Below the pieces are notes generated by a model, which saw only the letters and a program-made list of their open reading frames with translations, was not told where the DNA came from and did no database searches. A DNA stretch of 64,000 nt from Moniliella sp. 'wahieum' (lineage: Eukaryota > Basidiomycota > Moniliellomycetes > Moniliellales > Moniliellaceae): contig RSEE01000019.1 in assembly GCA_003971905.1 (NCBI GenBank), forward strand, positions 558,001 through 622,000. The letters run 5' to 3'. Position 1 is the stretch's first letter. Every line of letters starts with the position of its first letter. Positions 54,835 to 64,000 of this stretch are shown here, one piece after another. The translations under genes and the position numbers were made by a program.

Positions 54835-57800
54835 TCATGTCCAGCTCAGCATGTGGCTGGGCAAGAGGAGGCGGAGTTGGACGAGCGGGTTGGCCAGGGG
54901 AGGGGGCTGGTTCCCCTCCGAGGCGCTGGTCTCCCTTCCTGGGTCGCACAGGGACGACACAGCCGACGCGCGGACAGGGGTTGGAGGGTTGGGCGCCGTA
55001 GAGGGCGGTGCAGGGGCTGTGGGAGCAGGATGAGGGACCGAAAGCGTTTCTGCCATATCCACCTCCGCCGCCACGTCGGACAAGGAGTGGAGGATGCGAA
55101 CCAGTTTGCCTGCCAAAGGATGAGACAGTTCCATCTCCTGTAGCGAAGCCAAGCAACGTGCCATCAGGGCCCGGCAACGAGCTGCCGTATCGGAGGCCTG
55201 TTTCATCTGAACAGGGTCAACTGTTGGCATGGTCGCCGACGTAGTGCCGCTTGCTCCCGACACTGCATCTGCTTGGCTCGGTCGGAACGAGGAGGCACCC
55301 GAGCTCAGGTGGGGCTCAAGGAGCAGACGATGGTACCGGCCTCAAACAGCATGTAGACCCAGACGCTGGCTAGCTTGCGCGGCGGGTACAGGGCCTTGTA
55401 CGCATCTGCAATGTCCAGAATTTCCGCCGCCGCTTGGATGCTCACCTGCGCCGCATGGGAGAGGGGGAGGAAAAATGTTGGCCGACAGGTGGGGTTGGCA
55501 ACCGTCTTTGGATCGACAGCATTGTGGCTCGGCGAGGATGATGGGGCAGCAGGACGGGGAGGTGCAGTTGGCCGGATGGTCTGCCGATGCTGCTCTACCA
55601 GGAGACTGGTAATGCTCACCTTCAGTCCCGGTCGGGTTGGCGTAGTTGGCACAGCGGGTGAGACTCGGGATGCCACCTCATCGGACCTGCCCATCGTACC
55701 GTGAGGGGCGGGCTGGGTATGGTTTGGGCCGGGGGACGAGCCATTGCTCGTGGGTCCTTTGTGGACCGCAGCGCGTCTTGACCAGGCCGTTCAGCCGCGA
55801 CGGGGGGCGCGAATCCATATTTGCGCAGCGTTTCAAGGTCAAAGTGGAGTAGGTGGGGCTGGACAATGAAAAGGCGGTGGAGGAGGAGGATGTTGAGGTG
55901 GGTCCAAGCGCGCACGCTAAGGAAACTGGGGGGTGCACCGGCATGTCGGGGAGGCATGACGAACAGCTCGGGAGGCCGTAGGGGATTGGCATCGGGCGCC
56001 GGCGGCTGGGCATAGGTCAATGGCATCCGTTCTGTGCGGATCGATGGGGGCATGTTCTCAGACAGTTGGGTGAGCATACGCATGATGCGCAGATAGCTTT
56101 CCCTCAGCCGCTGTTGTAGATCAGCTCGCCCGGCGCCGTCGCCTCCCTCGCCTGCATCCCACAAGGCCAAAGAATCGGATAGCCAGCGGGAACCCGCCTC
56201 CCCATCCTGGTCTGTGTCCATCGGACTCTGCTCAGCTGATCCCCTGAATATGCCAAGGGATGTAGTGTCTCTGGGCGGGGTCCACACAGACCCAGGTGAG
56301 GTGGGCTGCAGGGTTGGTATGTAGAGAAGATCGAGGATGTGCTCGGTGATGACACAAAGTTGCGAGACGACAGAGAAGGACACATCGATCCGAGCAGGCA
56401 CGCCCTTGAGTTCAGGGATCACCGTGGGCAGAACAAACATGACACTACTTTTTGTGAGCCACGGTTGGGTGACGTCCAAGCCAGTGGGGGCAGGGAGGTC
56501 GACATCCACCTGAGCGCGGCGGATCATACAAGGGCGCTCCGTGAAGACCGAGATGAACTTGTCACTGGGGACAAAAAGAAACGCAGGTCAATACGGCTCT
56601 GGTGGCCAAGGTAGGTAGACTGGTAGGAAGGCCGGCCGCAGCCAGTCATACAGTACAAACGAGCACCAAAAGACCCGACGCCGGACCAGGATGATTTCCT
56701 CCAGCGTATAGGCGCCTGCAGCAGCGTACATGGCCCGTTCTTCTTGCGCGTAAGCTTGTTCCTCCAAGGTAATAGCGTCGGTCACCATGCTTGGTACCAA
56801 GCGATTGGGTCGGTCCAAGGTTGATGCGATCCTCGGTCGGTGAGGCGCACCATCCGTTCCATTTCCATTTCGCCTTGCTTTCGATGAAGATTCATATCGA
56901 GCACAAGGCGACACACGAGGCCAGTGGACTGCCACCCTTGGTGGATGCGCCCTGCCGAGTAGTCCGTCATGGCCAGTAAGAAGAGGGCTTGGGCAACCCA
57001 GATGGCACGGATGTGGGCATAGGACATGAGTGCGATTCGGCACTTGTCCACTAACCGGTCCAAATCTTCCTCCGTCACAATGTCTCCCGGTTGCACAGGT
57101 ATGCCTGCCACAGGGTCGACTCCTTTGGGCGAGCTGTTTTGTGTGAGGGTATTGGCGGCCGCACAACATAACAACTGAAAGAGCAACGGAATGGACTCCT
57201 TGAGTGAAGCGATGTAGGAAGAGAGGGTTTGATGGCGGGCAGACGCAGGGGCAGGAACTGCCCGGGCGGATGCAGGATCGGGTTCGACACCCAGGCTAGG
57301 AGCAAAGAGAACGTTGGGAGCCAGCAGAGGCCAGTGGTCGTGGATAAAGGCGATATAGATCTCAATCAGACGCGATTCGAGTGGGGTGATGACTTTGGGG
57401 TCTTGCCTAGGGCCCTCTTCCACCACCGCCAAGGGGGGAGGATTGAGGCCAAAACGACCAAAGGAATTGGGTGATGGCTCAGGCGCAGCCGGGGTAGGTC
57501 GGCCGGGTTGGCTGGTGGGGGGAGGCGGCAGGGAAGATCCGCGCATTTCTGCTACGGGCGGTAACCTAGGATGTGGCCGAGGTACCGGGGGAGAAGGGGC
57601 ATCCTTAGGGGCGGGAGCAGGCACTGGGGGAGAAGGGGTTTCGATAGGAGCGGAAGCAGGCACCGGGGCGGAAGCAGGCGCCGGGGCGGCAGCGGTACAG
57701 CGGCGCTTGCGTGCGTGGCCACGGGTGGGCGCGCTGGCCTTGTCTGCGAAAGACGGATCAGGTCCACTGGAGCGTTTACTGGCCTGGGCATCCTCACGCA

Positions 57801-58158
57801 TTTTTCGCTGGGCCGCCCAATAGCCCTTGGGGGGGCCGCGCTTTTTGGGATGGGGGTTAAACTGGCACCGGTCGCCACATCCAATGCTGCTGCAGCCGGA
57901 GCAGGGCTTGTTGCCGTCGCATTTTATCTTCTTGTAGGCGCAGCGCGTGCATGCGTTCAGGACGCGCCGCTTCTTCTTAGTGTCGGTGTCGGTGTTGGTG
58001 TTGGTGTTGGTGTTTGGACCAGTGCCAGTGCCAGTGCCAGATGCAGAGGCAGCCGGGACGAGAACAGACCGATCAGCATCCACACCGTGCTGCTGCCGGC
58101 GTGGCTCGGACGAGAGCAAAGATGGCGGGCATGGGCGGGGGCATGGGCGGGGGGACAA
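54835..58158 (-). CDS. Zn2Cys6 fungal transcription factor
   Basis: A nuclear DNA-binding regulator of the Gal4 class. The chosen start (58158) gives MSPRPCPRPCPPSLLSSEPR, a TNTNTNTD tract, then the binuclear cluster ACTRCAYKKIKCDGNKPCSG plus CSSIGCGDRC, with spacing C-x2-C-x6-C-x5-C-x2-C-x8-C, and a basic stretch KKRGPPKGYW. A long Pro/Ala linker (57750-57480) leads to the fungal-specific regulatory domain: RLIEIYIAFIHDHWPLLAPN, LLFQLLCCAAANTLTQ, AIWVAQALFLLAMTDYSAGR, TGLVCRLVLDMNLHRKQGEM, ILVRRRVFWCSFVLYDWLRP, then VDLPAPTG, SFLSVRAWTHLNILLLHRLF and a C-terminal helical region with LASVWVYMLFEAGTIV. Introns or slips occur near 56790, 56580, 55620 and 55300. The end at 54835 is tentative. 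The target genes cannot be told from sequence; no neighbouring metabolic genes give a hint. Confidence 0.88.
57985..58040 (-). repeat. GTGTTG-type repeat encoding a TN/TG tract
   Basis: Tandem hexamers on the plus strand encode an alternating Thr-Asn/Thr-Gly tract just N-terminal of the zinc cluster. Confidence 0.75.
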
Positions 58159-59782
58159 GGGTGGGGGACAAGGGGTGGGCGCAGACGACGCACTGGCCGG
58201 GGGGGGTGAGGAGGGGAGTGGTGAGGCATAGGGCAGGTGGTGGTGACTTGGGTTTATGGGTTAAGGTTGCGATGGACAGCGGACAGAGATGCTTTCATCT
58301 TTCAACTTTCGGTCTTTCTTCGGTCTGAGCGGCCTCCTGGCCGATGCACCGCAGCAGCTGGTAGCAGCAGCAGCACCGATCGCCCGCCATCTGGGTCACC
58401 CATCGGGCTTTACGAAGTTTCAGCTCCACGCTGCACGATTAGATAGGCTTTGAAATTTGACATGTCACTAGTGCCACTTGAATATGATCACCAGCTGCCC
58501 TGCCGTGCGCAGGCGCAGCAGGGGCCCTGCATGGCGCCCCAATCGCCCGTCTGTGGGCGTGTCCCAGCTCCAGCGCCAGTCACGCGTGTCACATAGTGTC
58601 ACATCCTGTCACATACAGGCCGCAGCTCCCCCCAGCCGCCACTCCATTCATTAATCGAACCATTAATCATGCACGGTGTCTGATGACATGGATGACACAC
58701 GAGGAAGTGCTATCGGATGACTACCCATCTTCATCACAGAGCATGGCTGCACAACTAATTTTGAAGCTTTTGAAGCTAGTTTTCCCGAGCGCCTTTTTGG
58801 AAGCTTGAGCTTGAGCACTGGAGGGGCAAAGGAACGCTGCGTCTACACCAGAAGTATATCGTACTGGACCCCGCGCGGGTTGGGACGCCCCTGGGGCTGC
58901 CGCCCGCCCCTACTCTTCGTCTCTATTTCGGAAACCATATGTAGCTGTGGTCGATCTAGACCCTATTGCACCTGCTTCGCCCTCAGGCTGAAGACTGGGA
59001 GCCTCAGTACTGAGCTGAACACGCACAATGTCAGACTTTGCCCGAGGGAAAACCCACGCCGACGTTGTCGGCGCTCACCGTGACTTCCCCCCACACATTG
59101 GGTATTGTATAGTGCACCCGCGCGCCAATGAGGCCTAGTAGGGAATGCTGACCCGCCCCGGGCCCCTATCCCATTTTCGTCGCTGTGGTCTCTGGTCCTA
59201 AAATGAGATAGTCGGGCTCTCTCGTCCGCATCGGTGCGACCGCCAGTGCTTCTATTTTTGATTTGGAGGAAAGAGACATATGTGGAGGGGGAGTTGCTGC
59301 TCATCACGTCCAAGCAGATCTGCCTTTCGTCCACAGGTTGGCGTTCCCATCGCCCTCGCGGGCACCTTCCTCACCTACCGACGGACATTCTCAGCAACAA
59401 GTCGCCATACTGATGGGACAGGTCCTAAGCAGCACTTATTGGACTCTCTTCTCTCGTCAAGGATCGCAATGAGATCCGTATAGGTAATACTGGGCATTGA
59501 ACTTCTCGACGGAAATGGATGCCCCGTCGAGAGGATACAGACGACCAAGAGCTGGTTTCACCGTGGATTGAAGCTGGACTAAGACGACAGCTGGTAAGCT
59601 AGGAAATGCCTGGGTCTCAAACATAGATTGACGCAAGGATGATGGTACAACGAAAAGGACAAAAGTGGGAGGCAACTTAATGCTCCAAAGCGCGACTGGG
59701 CTCAAAGGAACATGGCGGGCATCATGCATCATGAGAACGATAGTAAGCTCGTACATCATCATTGATTATATCAATGGTCGAA
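58159..59782. other. Intergenic, no supported gene
   Basis: Promoter side of the Zn2Cys6 gene and 3' flank of the PXB/DUF3818 gene. It contains CACGCGTGTCACAT-type elements near 58575 and ATTAATC copies at 58647-58669. Confidence 0.5.
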
Positions 59783-62230
59783 TCAAATATAGGAAGGCAT
59801 TCCCTCTTTTAAAGAGCTTAGAAAGGCGGGCAACAGAGTGCGGGTATATAGCAGGGCAGGTGGGGGAGCAATCGTGTGGATCGGTGTGTAGTGCACCTGC
59901 ACGCGATCAGGCCCTTCAGCGAGAAGATGCTGCCCACACGGATCAAACGAATCGAACCAGTGGCGAGGATCCGTCTTCGACTCGGTACCCCGGGCAGGCG
60001 AAACGCAAAGCCCCGAAAACGGCGTCATTGGTGCCACATCCGCATCGTTTTGGCTTTGAGTCATCAAACGAGTCACCATCCCATCCACGTTGCGTACCAG
60101 CGCATCCATCCAGTGGGGACAAGCCTCCCTTCCTAGCCCTGCAGGTGGATGAGTATCCGGGTGGGCAAGGATGAACCCCCTACGGACAATCAGCTCGGAT
60201 CGAACATGGTCCCAAACACTCCAGTTGACCAGCGCGTCCAACTCTTGCATCACCCCGGCTCGCATCGTTGGCTCCAGTGTGTTGAGAAGTCCGTCACAGT
60301 TGACCTCAATTTTAGTTTTGCCCTTCTCCGAGCTCACATGAGGCGAAGAACCCGAAGACGGAGAGTGCAGACCGTCCGTTTCAGAGGTAGCCATGAAGGC
60401 ACATCCGCGCTCACACCAAGCCAAAATGGGATCGGCCACCTCGGGGATGCAGCTGAGCTCATGGAGTAATGTCCACAAATTTTGCTCATGACGAGCAATC
60501 AACGCCGACCAAATCTCGCGGGTCGAATCCCCTCGCTCCCGTGTGGCGATCAAATCCTCGAGAAACATTTGAACGTCCCCCAGCCGGTCCGCAAGATGGG
60601 CTCGTTTCGCTGCCAAGGCACAGACGGGAAGTAATGCGTTGAGCAAGTCTTTGATCAGCCCGGGTACAAGCCCTGACTTCATGGCGTCATTGGCGTTCTG
60701 CAAGTCACGAGCGTAGAATACCTCCCGAAGTAACAACTTGAGCCGAGCAAAGGCCAGTGCATCCTGCTCCCTCCTCCTTGGTCAAGGGACGAAGCGGCTC
60801 GCCGCCTACAGTTCCTGCTCTTTGAAAATCCTTGGCAGCCGCCGCTTTGACCTGATCGCTCGCAACGGGGTTAGCGGCATTCAGGTGACCAACATATTGG
60901 GATCGGGCAAAGGACGCTTGCATCCGCCATACATGGGCCTCCTCGTCCGCCTGCTCTGCTCCATTTCGTAGCCCACGGAGCAGAATGACTGTCAAAATGT
61001 CGATCCCTTCGCTGCGGGCCTTCGCCACGACAGCCTCTCGCTCAGCGGGTGAGACAGTGTGAACATATGCCTTGACAAGCTTCGCGTAGGACTCGTATTT
61101 TTCAGGGATGCTGTTGGCGACGGGTGCGACTCGGGTGGTTTCGAACAGCTTGTGCTCCCGAGCAAAGTTGTTGCGCACAATGCGCTGGATCACACTCTGT
61201 GTCCCGGCAGGCCGAGCTAACAGGAGCGAGATCAATCCCTGCACGATCCCCACAGCCGAGGGGGAGCGCAGTACCTGGCGAACCGCCCAAAACGGAAAGC
61301 TCGCTACTCCATTTTTGAGGGAGCGGAACATGAGATCACTCTCGGGTTCGAACATGAGCAACTGAAGCAACAGGTTGGCAAGGCCTTCGCGCACGACACG
61401 AATCACGTTCTGTTTGCTGGGGGGCAAATCACGGATCAGGGGCGTGGCAAGCGAGGCCCAAGCATGTCGCATCCCCCGGGCTCCTCGATGCATTCTACCC
61501 AAAACGCTCGCCAGTCCCATGCTTGCTGTCGTGCATGCTGACCTGCGCGGTGCCAGATCTGTCCTTGGGGCCCCGATTCCAAAGGGAAGAGGTGGTCGAT
61601 CCGGGCTCGAAGAGAAGGGGGGATTTGAGCGGGGCGGGCCAAGCCACGTTTGATGCGAGCTCTCCAAGGTGTGCTGGACTCAAACTGGCCCTCCCCCTCT
61701 TGCTCACCTCCCACCTCGTCCGCAATACCAACACCACGGGAAAAGAAATGGGATCCAAGATCAGCTGCCATGAGGAGGCGGTAGCGAAGCAGAGTCATCA
61801 TTCCTCGCTCCAGTGGCGATGACATTTGGCGGATGGCCAGGTCGTCAGCAAGGGCCTGGATGCGCATCCGCCAGAATCGGTCGGGGAGCGAATCGAGAAA
61901 GGGGAAACCTTGAGGGACGCGTGGAAGATAAATCGAAAGATGATGGGCTCGGGACCAGGATGACGCTGGCCGTCCATGAGAGTGCGTGTGGGCGTTGGGT
62001 TCTTGCTCCTCCTGATGTCCCCATTCGGCGCAGGGGTGCAGACGGGGGCGGGGGCAAAGGGCGGTCCGTAGAGGGCGAGCTGGCCAGGACGCATGAGGTC
62101 GTCCAGCTCGCGGCCAAGTTGAAGCGAGACGAGGGAGCTGACGAGGTAGTGGCGCTGCTCGGGGGACAGCGCGGGGGAGGCGGCGGGCGGAGGGGGCACG
62201 AGTGAAGGGCGTTGGACAGGGGGGCATCAT
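59783..62230 (-). CDS. PXB/DUF3818-type protein (PX-associated family, no PX domain seen)
   Basis: The N-terminal block LSPEQRHYLVSSLVSLQLGR plus DDLMRPGQLALYGPPF resembles the PXB domain that precedes PX domains in large fungal sorting proteins. It continues with FPFLDSLPDRFWRMRIQALA and ERGMMTLLRYRLLMAADLGS. The second half carries the DUF3818 signature: TPLIRDLPPSKQNVIRVVRE, LANLLLQLLMFEPESDLMFR, LKNGVASFPFWAVRQVLR, GLISLLLARPAGTQSVIQRI and EGIDILTVILLRGLRNG. An alpha-helical C-terminus with LLREVFYARDLQNANDAMKS and IWSALIARHEQNLWTLLHEL ends at 59783. I find no PX phosphoinositide-binding core between the two blocks, so this may be a PX-less member or the PX may be lost in frame slips (about 62190, 61840, 61490, 60760). 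The start at 62230 is tentative. A role in endosomal or vacuolar membrane traffic is inferred from the family. Confidence 0.62.
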
Positions 62231-63719
62231 CGGCGATGGTGCAGTGTCCGCTGCGGCGCTGGCGGCGGGGAGGGCATACGCGACGGCACCCATCGTGCGC
62301 AGGACGGCACGAGGACGAGGACGAAGACGAGGACGAAGACGAGGACGAGCTGCGCAAAACGAGGGCGGCGGGGGTTGAGCTTCGCAGGACGAGTCGATCC
62401 TCCATTCTGCATTCACGCGCAAGCATCCCCGCCCGCAATCTCCGACGGGCCCTTGCGTCGCCGAGGCCAGCAGCCGGGCATTGCAATTTGAAACCACCCA
62501 TGCCATCTCATCGATCATCCATCATCGGTCATGATCTGGCGCCTAGCTTGCTTTTCCGAGTTGACCAAAATGCGACGAGCAAGTTTCAAAGCACATTTTC
62601 CCATCGAGTGCGAAGTGCGCGGGCCAACTTTTGTCGAGCAAAAAGACCCATGTAACGGGCGAGGGTGGGGGTAGCCGAGCCCGGCCGAGCTCGGCCGAGC
62701 TTGTTCGGACGTTGAACGAACCCATGTAATCCGTTATGTCCAAACGTAGCATGTTCCCATCTCTATCTCGATCTATGCAGCTATGGGATCAAGTCCCGTT
62801 TTCGTGCGGCTGAGGGGATCTGTACGCGAGCTTCTGCGTCCCTGCATGATTTTAGCATACTTCAACTATTTTGGTCTTTAGTTTTGTACGCACGTCAGCT
62901 CTGAGTCGAGCCACCGGATCTGGACGTCGAGCGTCTCGTTTTCGTTTGAGATTCTCCCCTCATGCCTTTACCCGATTTATAGCCGAGGGCGGAGAACCTC
63001 TGCCCTTTATTAGCTTGAGCACTTTTCTCGTTTTGACTGTTCCCGATTCTGGCTGAGTGTGGGAACCTTTTCTTACTTAGTTTGTGCTTCTTTCTGGGAG
63101 ACAGTAATCTCGACTCCTTTCCCTTTCTTTCTTCGTTGTGTTGTCTATCCTTTCTAGATCCTGCATGTATAGCCTTGATCCGTCAGTTCCTTTGCTCTCC
63201 TAGCGGCGAATTTCGTCTTTGTCTCTTCTCGTCCACACATTCCGTCTGTTTCTCTCGTCTTTAGTCCTTGTACACCATCCTTTTCCAATGCATCGTTGAC
63301 CTGCCAGACAACTCCGCGGTGCGTTACTCTTAGTACTTGCGAACCAGTTGTCCCTCCGACCTGCTTCCAGCAACCCCCTCTTGGTCTCTTCCCGTATTTT
63401 TTTCGACCGGGCATCCATTGCCGTCGATGTCCAGCTTTCTGCCTTCTCTGTACGGATCCCGCGGCGATCCTATAAGAGGTGAGTTGTTCTGCCTCAGACG
63501 GAACCTGTCCTAACCTGTCTTTGTTTTGCCTACGGCAACTGAAGGGTTGGCTTGTTTCGGCGCATACTCACCCTTTTTTGCCACCCGAGCCGATACCCCA
63601 ATTGATAGGCCTCACCTCGTCGTCGCTATAGTTCCCTTCGGATCTGCCAGTAGTGTTCGGGTTCGATCAATCGTGAATGGCCTGTCCTTCTCCACTCCAA
63701 AGGAAATCGCCCTTAAACC
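62231..63719. other. Intergenic, no firmly supported gene
   Basis: GAC/GAG repeats (62305-62350), GGCCGAGCTC-type palindromes at 62670-62702, then AT-richer DNA. An ATG at 63427 starts MSSFLPSLYGSRGDPIR before a GTGAGT donor and might be the first exon of the right-edge gene. Confidence 0.4.
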
Positions 63720-64000
63720 ATGGGACGGGTTCTAGTCCGGGGCCCGCGGTGTGACGAGCCATCCTGCAACGTTCCATCTTTTTATACCAGTGACGATGAT
63801 GTTGGGCAACTGCTGGTGGGCACCCAGTTCCGTTTTTCTCGTGTTGCCTCTGTCGGTGCGCAAACACGAGGAGAACAGGGCACAGTCCTGGCAGCAATTG
63901 GAGGGCTCAACTTCGGTGTTGAAGATGAAGCCCCGCGGGGGTCGCTTAGCATCCTGGTTGTTCTTACATCAATCAACTACTGTGGTCGATGGACTGACCC
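63720..64000 (+). CDS. Open frame running off the right edge, unknown
   Basis: From ATG at 63720 the frame is open to the end of the window (at least 93 codons). It reads MGRVLVRGPRCDEPSC, TSDDDVGQLLVGTQFRFSRV and GTVLAAIGGLNFGVEDEAPR, a composition and hydrophobic pattern that look coding. I do not recognise the family. A spliced upstream exon at 63427 is possible. The gene, if real, is partial here. Confidence 0.35.
   Translation, partial: MGRVLVRGPRCDEPSCNVPSFYTSDDDVGQLLVGTQFRFSRVASVGAQTRGEQGTVLAAIGGLNFGVEDEAPRGSLSILVVLTSINYCGRWTD

Noticed and set aside
60505-60545. tRNA-like GGTCGAATCCCC stretch
   Set aside because: It lies in the coding frame of the PXB/DUF3818 protein and no cloverleaf arms surround it.

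Overview
The window is nuclear DNA of a filamentous basidiomycete. The genes are split by short GT..AG introns (about 50-190 bp), are tightly packed on both strands, and encode a eukaryotic housekeeping set. The protein flavour and the intergenic TTGAACG-type heptamer repeats suggest Agaricomycetes, Cantharellales, of Rhizoctonia/Ceratobasidium type; this assignment is inference from memory, not a database match. No rRNA, tRNA or CRISPR array was recognised.

Layout. 1-6.4 kb: a ROT1-like ER protein gene (+) and the flap endonuclease FEN1/RAD27 (-). 6.4-10 kb: gene-free DNA dominated by short palindromic tandem repeats. 10.0-11.6 kb: a Medusa-type developmental regulator (+). 11.6-15.2 kb: gene-poor. 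15.3-20.5 kb: a mobile-element island on the minus strand, made of the 3' end of a Ty3/gypsy chromovirus-like pol and a Crypton-type tyrosine-recombinase element. 21.3-30.8 kb: TRAPPC13 (-), ATG8 (+), NPL4 (+), an MMtag-domain protein (-) and a RAB11/YPT31 GTPase (+). 32.3-33.7 kb: beta-tubulin (+). 35.4-37.4 kb: a divergent pair, mitochondrial uS8 (-) and TFIIS (+). 38.3-42.5 kb: the TPR corepressor CYC8/SSN6 (-). 46.4-51.6 kb: a structurally complete Ty1/copia retrotransposon (-) with near-identical 210/211-bp LTRs and a 5-bp target-site duplication. 52.7-53.6 kb: a secreted Ser-rich glycoprotein (+). 54.8-58.2 kb: a Zn2Cys6 transcription factor (-). 59.8-62.2 kb: a PXB/DUF3818-type protein (-). 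An open frame runs off the right edge.

The host genes are ordinary cell-biology functions: membrane traffic (RAB11, TRAPPC13, the PXB protein), autophagy and ubiquitin handling (ATG8, NPL4), transcription (TFIIS, CYC8, the Zn2Cys6 factor, the Medusa-like protein), replication and repair (FEN1), cytoskeleton, and mitochondrial translation. They do not form a biosynthetic cluster.

Two themes stand out. First, many strongly conserved genes are broken by one- or two-base indels, mostly losses, at positions where the family sequence is unmistakable on both sides. TFIIS and uS8m are clean. This looks like residual assembly error rather than pseudogenisation, so the coordinates below span the inferred gene even where no single frame is open. 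Second, the intergenic repeats obey a simple rule: 7-bp units made of a 6-bp palindrome (A....T) plus one base, with many different palindromes using the same architecture.
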